Shown: positions 1 to 8,257 of the stretch, piece after piece | Numbering within the stretch: the first letter of the stretch is position 1 | How the letters are laid out: each line of letters starts with the position of its first letter | Assembly: GCF_017639205.1 (NCBI RefSeq) | Contig: NZ_CP071139.1 | Coordinates: 7,687,501-7,751,500, forward strand | DNA length: 64,000 bases | Direction: 5' to 3' | DNA from: Streptomyces nojiriensis | Lineage (GTDB): Bacteria > Actinomycetota > Actinomycetes > Streptomycetales > Streptomycetaceae | Made by a program: the position numbers and the translations under genes | Notes under the pieces: model-generated | What the model saw: only the letters and a program-made list of their open reading frames with translations | Databases searched by the model: none | Told to the model about the DNA's origin: nothing

Positions 1-2
1 GC

Positions 3-137
3 GGCGACTGGGAGGGATTCCACAGCACCTTCAAGGTGAGCCCGGACCGCAACACCGCCGTGACCGTCGTGTGCAACGTGAATTCCCCCGACCATTTCCG
101 CGCGGCCGACCAACTGCTGAACATATGGGCCAAATGA
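3..137 (+). CDS. C-terminal end of a beta-lactamase-family serine hydrolase (partial)
   Basis: Only the last 44 codons are present; the gene begins upstream of the window. The reading frame starting at base 3 gives a GDWEGFHS...VSPDRNTAVTVVCN segment. This resembles the C-terminal strand pair of class C beta-lactamase/DD-peptidase-like serine hydrolases, where a final Asn-rich strand packs beside the active site. It ends in TGA and is followed by about 180 bases without a gene. The catalytic SxxK part is outside the window, so the family call rests on the C-terminal pattern alone and is moderate. Confidence 0.55.
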   Translation, partial: GDWEGFHSTFKVSPDRNTAVTVVCNVNSPDHFRAADQLLNIWAK

Positions 138-314
138 ACGGGAGACATCGTCCATCGTCCGGTCAGAGGGAACCAACTGGCACAGGGGTCGGGACCGTCT
201 GCTCGTGTCGGCCGGAATGGCCGGCTCCTCGCGGGCCCGACCTCGTACGATTGTTCTCCGCTCGTCACTCGACGGCATGAGCACGGACGCCGGACAGTTG
301 TCACCGATGCCGTT

Positions 315-851
315 GTGGGACAGAGTCGAGCAGTGATCGAGTTGCACGTACTGACGGTGGACGACTGGCGCCTGTGGCGGGAGTTGAGGCTGGCTGCGCT
401 TGCCGAGGCACCGCATGCCTTCGCGTCCACTCTCGCGGACTGGCAAGGGAACAACGATCGTGAGGAGCGCTGGCGGGCCCGGCTCGCCATTCCCGGCTCC
501 TACAACGTCCTCACACTGCTGGACGGCGAGCCGACCGGGATGGCCAGCGGGGTCCTCGGGCCCGAGGAGGGTGTCGTCGAGCTGATCTCCCTGTGGGTCG
601 GCAAGGCGTCTCGGGGGCAGGGGCTGGGGGATTACCTGGTTCAGGCGATCGTGCGGTGGGCCGGGCGGGGCGGGGCGGAGCTCGTTCGGCTCGCGGTCTC
701 GTCCACCAATACGCATGCCATCGCGCTGTACCGGCGCCACGGTTTCCGGGACACCGGACGGTTCGGCGACACCCTGCCCGACGGGGCCACAGAGCACATC
801 ATGGAGAAACGCCTCTCGTCGGGGAGAGCTTCTGAGGGAACGACGGCCTGA
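315..851 (+). CDS. GNAT family N-acetyltransferase
   Basis: A 178-residue single-domain GCN5-related acetyltransferase, expected to move an acetyl group from acetyl-CoA to an unknown amine. The acetyl-CoA pyrophosphate loop is visible as RGQGLG near residue 97, after a beta-4 strand (VVELISLWVGK). The C-terminal ALYRRHGFRDTG segment is the usual GNAT motif B/strand 6. The start shown is GTG at 315; a second GTG at 333 is equally possible. It stands alone, convergent with the cupin-like gene at 870. The substrate cannot be read from sequence. Confidence 0.85.
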   Translation: MGQSRAVIELHVLTVDDWRLWRELRLAALAEAPHAFASTLADWQGNNDREERWRARLAIPGSYNVLTLLDGEPTGMASGVLGPEEGVVELISLWVGKASRGQGLGDYLVQAIVRWAGRGGAELVRLAVSSTNTHAIALYRRHGFRDTGRFGDTLPDGATEHIMEKRLSSGRASEGTTA

Positions 852-869
852 CGCCGGGCCGACGAGGGC

Positions 870-1595
870 TCAGTCGAGCTTGCATGCCGCAGAAGCCGGC
901 TGCCCCTTGGCCAGGAAGATCGTCTGAGCCATCATCCTGTAGCCGGTGATGCGTTCCCGCAGGGTTTCGATGGACTCCTCGGGATGGACGGAGTCGATGA
1001 CGGCGTGCGGCCCGTGCGCGTTGAACTGATGGCTGACGCCCCGGGGGATCTGCATGTCCGCCCAGGCGTTCTCCGGGACCACGAGGTTGTAGCGAGTACG
1101 GCGTGTGCCTTCGGGAGCGCCGGGCGCGGCATCCTCGAACATGTCGGGCCGGAACGGCGTGACACCGTCGACGTGGTTCACGTCGATGGGGGAGAGGCTT
1201 GACACTTGGATGCGAGTCGCCGGACCGGTCATCATGCGTACGAAACGCAGCCCGGTGTGCAGATGCATCCGGGAGCAGATGTCCCGTTCGACAACATCGT
1301 AGAAGTCCATGAGATAGCGGTCGGCGAAGAAGCCGTCGAAGGGGGCGGCGAGCATGTAGACGTCGCCTTCCTCGAACGTCTGCGCGCGCTGAATGCCGTC
1401 ACCGTCCCGAGTGGTCGTGGCCGGACTGCGGTGGGCCGCGCGCACCACACCGCTGAGCGCCGTGGTCACGGCGAGGGCCGCCTCGGGGGACAGGCGGACG
1501 ACGGGAGTGACACGACACCGGCCAGGGTCGCTGAAGCGCGCCATGTCATGGACTTCGTTCTCGTCATCGGGTGTGAACTTCATGACCTGGGTCAT
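870..1595 (-). CDS. Cupin-like protein of unknown function (cluster gene)
   Basis: A 241-residue protein that I cannot assign firmly. The central and C-terminal part reads like a jelly-roll: a MHLHTGLRFVRM strand with two His, then VPENAWADMQIPRGVSHQFN followed by HAVIDSVHPEESIETL. This spacing is common in cupins and cupin-like metal proteins, with His/Glu candidates for metal binding. The start at 1595 is well supported by an AAGGAGG ribosome site six bases upstream. It is the last gene of a leftward series (aldose epimerase to methyltransferase to this gene) and so probably tailors or isomerises a cluster intermediate. Enzymatic role not known. Confidence 0.6.
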   Translation of the reverse strand: MTQVMKFTPDDENEVHDMARFSDPGRCRVTPVVRLSPEAALAVTTALSGVVRAAHRSPATTTRDGDGIQRAQTFEEGDVYMLAAPFDGFFADRYLMDFYDVVERDICSRMHLHTGLRFVRMMTGPATRIQVSSLSPIDVNHVDGVTPFRPDMFEDAAPGAPEGTRRTRYNLVVPENAWADMQIPRGVSHQFNAHGPHAVIDSVHPEESIETLRERITGYRMMAQTIFLAKGQPASAACKLD

Positions 1596-1640
1596 GAGAA
1601 CCCTCCTTGTGATGGCGCGACGCTCGAATCGCGCCTCCTG

Positions 1641-2411
1641 TCAGGTAGAGGACTTCACAGCACGGTAGATGGTGCGGCAGGGCGCCGCGGTCCTGGAACA
1701 GGAACCGGACTCGCACTTGGTGTAGGACGACTCGATGTCGTGTTCCGCGGGAACGAGTCCGGCGCTCTCCAGGGCTGCACGGATATCGCGCGGCCCGAAG
1801 TGGCGGCTGTGCAACGTCTGGTTCACCCGGTGCAACTGCCCCTCCTGCTCCATCAGCCCCGACACGCGGAGCATGCCGGTACCGGAGCCCGCATCCCACA
1901 CACCCCGCTTGGCGATCACGGCATCCGTCTCGTCGACGAGTGTGAGGTTGTCCCAGTGACGAAAATGGGAGGTCTCGAAGACGTCGAACAGGAATTGGCC
2001 GCCCTCTTCGAGTACCGCGCCGACCCGGGTGAAGCAGCGCTCCAGGTCTGCCCGGGTGAGGAAGTGGTTCAGGGCACCGTCCAGACAGACGGCCGCGTCC
2101 ACCGCCCGGGGGAGGGTGAAGCAGCGCGCGTCCTGCTCCGACAGTCGCAGCAAGCCTGCGTCGACGAGCCCGCCGAGCTTGCCCCGGGCCACCCCGAGCA
2201 TGCCCGGGGAACGGTCCACCCCGGTGACCGTCCAGCCCTCGCCGCACAGTACCTCCGCGGTGACACCCGTGCCGCAGCACAGGTCCAGCACGGAGCGGGT
2301 GGCCGGCGCCGACTGCCGGAGGAACGTGGTGAGCCTCGGGGAGAAACCGCGCACCCATCCGGTGTAGTAGGCCTCGAAGAATGCGGAGAACTCACGGGTG
2401 TAGTACGACAT
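1641..2411 (-). CDS. Class I SAM-dependent methyltransferase
   Basis: A 256-residue Rossmann methyltransferase. Motif I is VLDLCCGTGVTAEVL near residues 41-55, followed by an acidic strand end (VTGVDRSPGML) for the SAM ribose. Motif IV-like DAAVCLDGALNHF precedes the variable substrate region. The ATG at 2411 has an AGGAG about nine bases upstream. It lies 47 bases after the serine hydrolase gene and before the cupin-like gene, all leftward, so it is likely co-transcribed. The target (N, O or C) on the cluster product is unknown. A C-terminal YRAVKSST ends it without an extra domain. Confidence 0.85.
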   Translation of the reverse strand: MSYYTREFSAFFEAYYTGWVRGFSPRLTTFLRQSAPATRSVLDLCCGTGVTAEVLCGEGWTVTGVDRSPGMLGVARGKLGGLVDAGLLRLSEQDARCFTLPRAVDAAVCLDGALNHFLTRADLERCFTRVGAVLEEGGQFLFDVFETSHFRHWDNLTLVDETDAVIAKRGVWDAGSGTGMLRVSGLMEQEGQLHRVNQTLHSRHFGPRDIRAALESAGLVPAEHDIESSYTKCESGSCSRTAAPCRTIYRAVKSST

Positions 2412-2457
2412 CAGCGCTGACTCCTTCTGTTGTCCTCACGGCTGCTGCCGGACCGGG

Positions 2458-3906
2458 TCACTCGGAGACCCGGACGAACTCGAAGGCCGGTACGGTGCGT
2501 TCCATCCGCACGGCGAGGCGATCGATCCCCGCAGGAGTGATCGCGATCGGCCCGGGATCCACCGAACACATGGTGTACAGGGCGCCGTTCGGGGCACGGT
2601 ATACCTCGCCCACGACGGAACCGTAGCTGAACACCGTGCCCCCACCGTCCGTGCTCGGCGCCAAGCAGATGTGACCGAACCCGGGATGGTGGTAAGTCCC
2701 CATCAGCGTGGTCAGGGAGCACGGGCACGCCCTCCGCCCCGGCGTGGAGCCGGCCATCCGTTCTGGTTTTCCCGCAGGCAGCCGATTCGCCATGCCGATT
2801 TCCCGGCCGCTCAACGCGTCGACGAGAGAGAAGACAACGGCACATCGGAAACAGCAGTGTGCGCGCGCTGGTGAGTGACGTACGCCGGTGTTGCAGAACA
2901 CGTTGACGGCCAGCCGACGCTGCGGCATCACCACCGTCATGCCGCGTACCGCACCGACGCTGCTGCTGTGCACCAGAATCCGCGCTCCCCGGTAGCGGCC
3001 GGCCAGCCAACCGTAGCCGTATCCCTCCGCGACGACGCACGCCGGATGGTTGGCCGAGGTCGTGGGGGCCGATGTCCGGGGCGTGCGCAGATATTCCAAG
3101 GCCTCTGCGCCGAGCAGCCGTCGATGCATGCCGAGGCCGGTCAGGTGGAAGCGGAGCACCGCGGTCATGTCCTCAGCGCTCGCCCAGAGACCGGAGAGGA
3201 CGGCCGACAGCCCGTGCAGACGCGGCGGGCCCGAGTCGGTGAACGCACCGGCGTCGTCGAGTTCGTGACCATGCACAAGCCCACCGTCCTGCTTGTCGCG
3301 AGGGCCGTGAGCGCCCAGCTCGGAGAGGAAGTCACCGACGAGCTGGTGCCACGGCCGGCCGGTGGTCTCCTCCGCTAGGTGGCAGGTGAGCAGGTAGGCC
3401 AGGTCACTGTACGAGTGCCGCTCGCAGCCCGGTGCGCGGACCGTGACCAGGTGCGGCAGCCGCCTGCGGGCGGCATCACCGGGAGTGGTGTCCGCACATC
3501 CGGCCAGCAGCATGTCGTACGAGGGCATTCCGGAAGAATGTGTGAGCAGTTGGTTGAGCATGTAGCCGTCCCGGGGGGCGCCGTGTGGCAGGACGTCGAT
3601 GAGCTGACGCGTCTCCCAGCCGGTCAGTCCTTGCTCGACCAACTGGGCCATGAAGGCCGCTATGAGGCTCTTGGTGAGCGAACCGAGAGGAAAGAGTGTC
3701 CGAGATCTCAGCGGTGTGCCGGTGGACGCGTCGCGGATGCCATCGACGAGCACCGCCGCCTCGTCGCCGTGTACGACGGTGACGCAGACGCCCGGTACGC
3801 GCCACGCCGCCCGCAGGGAGGCCAGCCCCTCGGCCAGGCAGCCGACGTCCGGCAAGAGGGCGCCTCGTGGCACGCGCCTGTTGTCGCCGCCCGCTCCCGA
3901 GGTCAT
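2458..3906 (-). CDS. Serine hydrolase, class C beta-lactamase/esterase fold
   Basis: A 482-residue protein with the SxxK catalytic pair as S76-L-T-K79 (GSLTKS). The second motif is Y166-S-D (normally YxN), and a SSSVGAVRG stretch stands where KTG/HxG is usual. A long C-terminal extension (about residues 360-482) has a small beta-rich domain also seen in some family esterases. The ATG at 3906 overlaps the stop of the carrier protein gene by ATGA, so the two are translationally coupled. I chose this start over a longer in-frame one because of that overlap. In this context it could act as a trans thioesterase, acyl or peptidyl transferase, or peptidase on a carrier-bound intermediate; that role is inference. 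No signal peptide is seen. Confidence 0.8.
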   Translation of the reverse strand: MTSGAGGDNRRVPRGALLPDVGCLAEGLASLRAAWRVPGVCVTVVHGDEAAVLVDGIRDASTGTPLRSRTLFPLGSLTKSLIAAFMAQLVEQGLTGWETRQLIDVLPHGAPRDGYMLNQLLTHSSGMPSYDMLLAGCADTTPGDAARRRLPHLVTVRAPGCERHSYSDLAYLLTCHLAEETTGRPWHQLVGDFLSELGAHGPRDKQDGGLVHGHELDDAGAFTDSGPPRLHGLSAVLSGLWASAEDMTAVLRFHLTGLGMHRRLLGAEALEYLRTPRTSAPTTSANHPACVVAEGYGYGWLAGRYRGARILVHSSSVGAVRGMTVVMPQRRLAVNVFCNTGVRHSPARAHCCFRCAVVFSLVDALSGREIGMANRLPAGKPERMAGSTPGRRACPCSLTTLMGTYHHPGFGHICLAPSTDGGGTVFSYGSVVGEVYRAPNGALYTMCSVDPGPIAITPAGIDRLAVRMERTVPAFEFVRVSE

Positions 3907-4226
3907 CGCCGGCCAGGGCCTGGCGCGCGAGTCCCGTCCGCTGCCCTTTGCTCCTCGGCGACGGCTTGGCAATGCTCCACAAGAGCATCGAGGGTGCCGT
4001 TCAAATAGAGCGTTTCGACGGAGGGTTCCAGTCCAAGGCGGGCTCCGATGCGGGCGAGCATCACGATCGCCTGCATCGAGTTGCCGCTGATTTCGAAGAA
4101 GTCCTCGTCGCCGGGCGGTTGCACTGATCGGGGCAGGCCGAGTGCCTCGATCCATTCCTCGGTGACAACGGTCCGGAGCCGACCGAGTGTCTGCGCTTCC
4201 GGCTCTGGTGCGTGATGGTTCGGCAT
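3903..4226 (-). CDS. Free-standing acyl/peptidyl carrier protein
   Basis: A 107-residue carrier protein. The phosphopantetheine site is Ser50 in DFFEISGNSMQAI, matching the DxFFxxGGxS pattern with Ser-Gly-Asn replacing Gly-Gly-Asp. It is preceded by a typical helix I (LRTVVTEEWIEALG). The start has GGAGG four to five bases upstream. Its stop overlaps the start of the serine hydrolase gene (ATGA). It is one of two carrier domains in the cluster, the other being fused to the adenylation domain at 11587. The first 13 residues are disordered-looking (His/Pro/Glu). It presumably holds an aminoacyl or acyl intermediate for the oxygenase, the LLM enzyme or the hydrolase. Confidence 0.9.
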   Translation of the reverse strand: MPNHHAPEPEAQTLGRLRTVVTEEWIEALGLPRSVQPPGDEDFFEISGNSMQAIVMLARIGARLGLEPSVETLYLNGTLDALVEHCQAVAEEQRAADGTRAPGPGRR

Positions 4227-4324
4227 GTCACCTCCGTGGTGGTGTCAGCACCCTGTCTGGGGGCGCTGTCGGCCGCGGTGGTGCGGCCGGGGTTGCTCTG
4301 TCCGACGTACTGTGAGGCCTGGCC

Positions 4325-5419
4325 TCATGGCGGACCGCCACCCGAGAACGGAGTGCGGTCCAGCCGTTCGGCGAGCCGGGCCCCGAGGAGCCCGGCGAAG
4401 ACGTGTCCGGTCAGTGGCGACCACTCCTCACGAGCGGTCGGGGCAACCGGCACGGAGTGCCATGCCGCGCGGGTCATAGTGGTGTCGTCCCGCCCGGTCA
4501 CCACAACGACGCGCCGTCCGCGCCCGGCTGCCGCCCGTGCGAGTTCCACCACCCTCAGATGGCCGCGACCCGAAGGCGCCACGACTACCAAGGGGGCGTC
4601 GGCGGGATCGAGGAACCGCTCGACGTGCCAGTACTCCTCCACGTCCTGGGCGTACGCCGGCAGCCCGGCGGCCTCCACCACTTTGGCGGCCGTGTACATG
4701 GCCGTACCTCGGGCAGGTCCTGTTCCCGCGACGACGAGCGGAACCCATGGCCGTGCAGTCTCGGCCAGCCGGGCGGCCAGCTCGCGGCAGGGTTCGTCGG
4801 CGTCGGCGTGCCCGGCCCGGACGGCGTCGGCTGTCGCGGCGATCTCGGCCACCAGGGATTGCTCCGCAGCCACGGGCAAGCCGGGATGCGCGCGGCGCAG
4901 GGCGCTCAGCCGGACGGCGAGCAGGAGCAACGCCAGCAGGCTTGCCTGGTAGGTGCGGATGCCGGGACAGCGTTCCGTGAGGGTCAGCTCGGCTGCGACG
5001 TGCTGCCCCGCGGCGCGGGCGATGGCGCTGTCGGACCGTCCGGTGACGGCCACGGTCGGATGGCCCTGGGCGCGTGCTTGCCGCACTGCGGTGAGCAGCC
5101 GGGGGCTGCTTCCGGAGGCGGACACCGCGACGACCAGGGTACCCGGGCTCTCCCGGACGGGGCTGAGCATGCCGTAGTCGAGGAACTGCTGAGTGCTCAG
5201 GGCATGGCAGGAGATGGCGGCCAGACGTTCGAAGGCCAGCTCCGTGGCGCGGCCGGCGCAGTGGGAATCACCGCTGCCGACCAGTACGACCTGTCGCAAG
5301 TCGTCGCAGCGCAGGGCCTCCAGCGCCGTTCCCGCTCGGGTGGCCAGCGGGTCGGTCAACGTCTCGATGTCTGCGGCGAGCAGGGCCGACTGCCGGAGCA
5401 TGGTCCTGACGGAATACAT
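4325..5419 (-). CDS. Double SIS-domain protein (GlmS C-terminal-like sugar isomerase)
   Basis: A 364-residue protein with two SIS (sugar isomerase) domains and no glutaminase domain. The first carries VVLVGSGDSHCAGR and VVAVSASGSSPRLL, the second VPLVVAGTGPARGTAMY and DVEEYWHVERF. These are the phosphosugar-binding loops of GlmS/AgaS-type isomerases. The preferred start is the ATG at 5419, 17 bases after the LLM gene stop. Members bind or isomerise phosphorylated amino sugars using an external amine. Its place next to a carrier protein and an aldose epimerase suggests a sugar-derived building block, which is an inference. Confidence 0.8.
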   Translation of the reverse strand: MYSVRTMLRQSALLAADIETLTDPLATRAGTALEALRCDDLRQVVLVGSGDSHCAGRATELAFERLAAISCHALSTQQFLDYGMLSPVRESPGTLVVAVSASGSSPRLLTAVRQARAQGHPTVAVTGRSDSAIARAAGQHVAAELTLTERCPGIRTYQASLLALLLLAVRLSALRRAHPGLPVAAEQSLVAEIAATADAVRAGHADADEPCRELAARLAETARPWVPLVVAGTGPARGTAMYTAAKVVEAAGLPAYAQDVEEYWHVERFLDPADAPLVVVAPSGRGHLRVVELARAAAGRGRRVVVVTGRDDTTMTRAAWHSVPVAPTAREEWSPLTGHVFAGLLGARLAERLDRTPFSGGGPP

Positions 5420-5435
5420 GGGCGATTCCCGGGTC

Positions 5436-6383
5436 TCAGAGAGCTGCGCGCAGCACGGGGGCAACGCGTTCCGCGAACAGGCGAAGGGTGCGGTGATCCA
5501 CGGGGGGGCGCAGACCGAGGAGGAAATCACGTACCCCTAGGCCGAGATAGGGCACGAGCTGCTCCACACACTCCTCAGGGGTGCCGAAGACCGCGTATTC
5601 GGGCAGGTCCTCAGGGACAGTGGCGGCGATCCGGCCCCTGCGTTCGGCCACGTCACCGCGGTCCTCCCCCAGCACCGCCCGAAACGTCAGCGATCCGCGG
5701 ATCGACGCGGGATCACGGCCCAGCTCGCGAGCATGGCGCGCCAGCGCGTCTCGCTTGCGGGCGTAGGGCTCGGGAGGGGTGAACACCGAGTTCCAGGTGT
5801 CGGCGTGTTCCGCCACGATGCGGAGCATGTGCCGCTCGCCGGATCCGCCGATCGTCAGGGGGAGCCGCTGCTGTACGGGGCGCGGTCGTAGACGCGCCGC
5901 GACGAGTCGGTAGTGGGCACCTCGGTAGTCGGCGACGGGTTGTTCCCAGAGGCGTCTGATCACATGGCAGGTCTCCTCCAGTCGGCGCAGCCGCTCGGCG
6001 GCCCTCGGGAAGGGCAACCCGTATTGGGTGAGGGCGAGGTCCTGGCTCCCCGCCCCCAGCCCGAGTTCGACCCGCCCGCCGGAGATGTGGTCGACGGTCG
6101 AGGCGATGTTGGCGAGCAGCGCGGGATGACGCCAGGAGACGGCGGAGACCAGGATTGCGCAGCGCACGCGAGTGGTGCGGGCCGCCAGGGCGGCCAGCAG
6201 CGTGGGTCCCTCAAAGCACGGACCGTCGGGCGCAAAGAGGTGGGGGCGCAGGTGGTCGAAGACGGAGACCCAGTCGTAGCCCGCGTCCTCAGCACGGCGC
6301 CACAGGTCGAGGACGTCGTCGAAGGTCTGGTACTGCTGTCCTGAATGAACACCGCAGCGGACGGTGTCGTCATGCAATCGCAA
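5436..6383 (-). CDS. Luciferase-like (LLM class) flavin/F420-dependent oxidoreductase
   Basis: A 315-residue TIM-barrel monooxygenase of the bacterial luciferase family. Typical pieces are AEDAGYDWVSVFDHL near residue 30, the strand RVRCAILVSAVSWRHPALLANIASTVD, GRVELGLGAGS, and a TIGGSGERHMLRIVAEHADTWN block. It would use FMNH2 or F420H2; the two cannot be separated by eye, though the pattern is common in F420 enzymes. The start is a TTG: at 6383, or the in-frame TTG at 6377, which has a GGAG eight bases upstream. It sits 17 bases before the SIS gene and 24 bases after the GNAT gene. Likely an oxidative tailoring enzyme such as an N- or C-oxygenase. Confidence 0.85.
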   Translation of the reverse strand: MRLHDDTVRCGVHSGQQYQTFDDVLDLWRRAEDAGYDWVSVFDHLRPHLFAPDGPCFEGPTLLAALAARTTRVRCAILVSAVSWRHPALLANIASTVDHISGGRVELGLGAGSQDLALTQYGLPFPRAAERLRRLEETCHVIRRLWEQPVADYRGAHYRLVAARLRPRPVQQRLPLTIGGSGERHMLRIVAEHADTWNSVFTPPEPYARKRDALARHARELGRDPASIRGSLTFRAVLGEDRGDVAERRGRIAATVPEDLPEYAVFGTPEECVEQLVPYLGLGVRDFLLGLRPPVDHRTLRLFAERVAPVLRAAL

Positions 6384-6407
6384 GTCTCCGTGCCTTCCGT
6401 GATGTGC

Positions 6408-6926
6408 CTACCGGTCGAGTCTCCGTTGCAGGTACACGCGGCGCATCCAGCCGTCGGTCTCCACGGTGCCGTGCGGGACGAATCCGAGGCCGGTCAGGAG
6501 GTCCAGGCTTCCGCGCAGGTCGGGGTTGGTCTCGGCCCGGAGGACATCGGCCCCATCGGCACGAGCGGTCTCGCACGCCTTGCGCACGCATCTCAGCCCC
6601 AGCGTGGCATCGCGGCGGGACCAGTCGGGGTGCACGGCGAGCCGCTGGAGGAACATCGGGGTGCGGGCGGGTGGGAAGACGTCCCGGTGTCGGATCGACG
6701 GGGGCTGACAGGTCAGTGTGAACATCGCCACAGGCGAGTTCTCGTGGCACAGAAGGTGGACGGCGCGTTGGGCTACCAGTTGACGGCTGCGATCGGTGCG
6801 GCGCTCGGGAACCGGCAGGCCGTACTGCTCGGCGGCGAGGGTGTCGGAGGCGCGCAGCAGCGCGTGCACCTCCTCGGCACTGTCGGCACACCGCCACACA
6901 AGGGTGGGTCCGGGGTACGAGGCCAT
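6408..6926 (-). CDS. GNAT family N-acetyltransferase (cluster gene)
   Basis: A 172-residue acetyltransferase. The fold pattern is VAMFTLTCQPP, a conserved FLQRLAVHPDWSRRDATLGLR stretch holding the CoA-binding loop, and LDLLTGLGFVPHG near the C-terminus. The usual RxxGxG/A loop is altered here (SRRDATLGLR), which may change CoA contacts. The ATG at 6926 was chosen because the upstream part of the open frame is only antisense-like sequence of the neighbouring epimerase gene. It lies between the LLM oxygenase and the aldose epimerase and may acetylate an amine of the product, either in biosynthesis or as self-protection. Confidence 0.8.
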   Translation of the reverse strand: MASYPGPTLVWRCADSAEEVHALLRASDTLAAEQYGLPVPERRTDRSRQLVAQRAVHLLCHENSPVAMFTLTCQPPSIRHRDVFPPARTPMFLQRLAVHPDWSRRDATLGLRCVRKACETARADGADVLRAETNPDLRGSLDLLTGLGFVPHGTVETDGWMRRVYLQRRLDR

Positions 6927-6981
6927 GTCAGGAGCCGTTCGTGAGGGAGGGGAGAGCCCTGGTACGGGTGGTCCTGCTCGG

Positions 6982-7962
6982 TCAGCGGACGGAGAACGCG
7001 TACCGCATGGTGGAGGTGTAGGTGTGACCGGGATCGAGCCGCGAGGAAGGGAAGTCCGGGCGGTTGGGGGCGTCCGGCCATGGTCCGGGCTGGAGGCAGA
7101 GCCCCGCGCGGGACGGGTCGAGGCCGTCGCCGGTGTAGACGCCCATGCCCCTCTGGTCCGTGGTGAGGCGCAGGTGCCGCCCGGAGGTCGGATCGTGAAG
7201 TTCGGCCGCGCAGGTGGCGGGATCGTCGAGGACGTAGAAATTGTCCAGGCGTACACCGTTGATCGACTTGCCGCGGTTGAGATCGAGCGCGGTACCGGCG
7301 ACCGGCACGGGCGGTCCGGGCACGGGTATCTGCCCTTCGGCGAACTCCAGGACGTGGTCGGCGATGACGGCGAGGTGCTGGCCGTCCACCGCTCGCCGGG
7401 TGTCAGTGCCGGCCAGGTTCCAGAAGGCATGGTTGGTCAGGCCGACGATCGTGGGGGCGGTGGTCGTCGCCCGGAAGCCGATGGTCAGGACGTGCTCGCG
7501 GTCGAGCCGGTAGACGGTCCGCGCGTGTAGGTCGCCGGGGTAGCCCTGGTCCCCGCACGGACTGTTGACGGCCAGCCTCAGGGAGACGTGCTCCTCGGTC
7601 CGTGCTGCCGTGGCCGTCCACACCAGCCGGTCGAATCCGTATGTTCCGCCGTGGACGTGGTGCTGTCCTTCGTTGCGGTCCAGCATGTGCCAGGTGCCGT
7701 CCAGAGCGAACCTGCCGTGGGCCACGTTCCGGCAGAACCGGCCGACGGTCACTCCCACATAAGCGTTGGTAGGCCGGTCCTCGTAGTCGGCGAGGGCGGG
7801 CAACCGGTGGACGACGTTCTCTGGGCGGCCGTCCCGGCCGGGGACCCGGACCTCCCGGAGTGTCGCCCCGTAAGTCCATACGACAACTTCCATCCCATTG
7901 CCGTTGCCGAGAGTGTAGGAATCCACCGGAACGGACGGCTGTCGAATGTTTCCGGATGTCAT
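6982..7962 (-). CDS. Aldose 1-epimerase (galactose mutarotase family)
   Basis: A 326-residue beta-sandwich epimerase interconverting alpha and beta anomers of aldohexoses. Family landmarks are the VTVGRFCRNVAHGRF block (normally GRxANRI), NEGQHHVHGG with His101/102/104, and the catalytic base motif TNHAFWNL with His178. The acid Glu expected late in the protein is not clearly in its usual setting. The start is the ATG at 7962; a longer version beginning near 8040 is possible. It opens the leftward arm of the cluster, divergent from the oxygenase at 8258. Its presence hints that a free sugar or a sugar analogue is handled. Confidence 0.85.
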   Translation of the reverse strand: MTSGNIRQPSVPVDSYTLGNGNGMEVVVWTYGATLREVRVPGRDGRPENVVHRLPALADYEDRPTNAYVGVTVGRFCRNVAHGRFALDGTWHMLDRNEGQHHVHGGTYGFDRLVWTATAARTEEHVSLRLAVNSPCGDQGYPGDLHARTVYRLDREHVLTIGFRATTTAPTIVGLTNHAFWNLAGTDTRRAVDGQHLAVIADHVLEFAEGQIPVPGPPVPVAGTALDLNRGKSINGVRLDNFYVLDDPATCAAELHDPTSGRHLRLTTDQRGMGVYTGDGLDPSRAGLCLQPGPWPDAPNRPDFPSSRLDPGHTYTSTMRYAFSVR

Positions 7963-8257
7963 TCCCACCCGCTCGCAGTAAACGTACAAACGTTCTCCCC
8001 AGGTAACAGAAGGAGGAAACAAACACTCCTCCATCAGCATTCACAGTCGTGCCGGAAGCCGACAGAGAGACATGTGTGACGCTACCCGAATCCTGGAACG
8101 ACTGGAAGGTCCTTTCCATCGCAACGACAGCGCGGATCCGCTACCATGGCCGAGGCCTGCCTCGTTACGATTTTCCCATCGGCCACTTGGACCTCATCCG
8201 GTCCAATCGGAACTGGAGAAAATCAGTTGGCTGTTCCAGCCCGCTGGTCGGTGAAGG
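7963..8257 (+). promoter_or_regulatory. Divergent promoter region between the two cluster arms
   Basis: About 295 bases, AT-richer than the flanks, separate the aldose epimerase (leftward) from the oxygenase (rightward). Promoters for both arms must lie here because no other gap in either arm is large enough. An imperfect inverted repeat of the form GGAGG...CCTCC is seen at about 8011-8033. It could be an operator or a hairpin in the leftward leader. No clear -10/-35 pairs were fixed by eye, and no regulator gene lies in the cluster. Confidence 0.45.
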
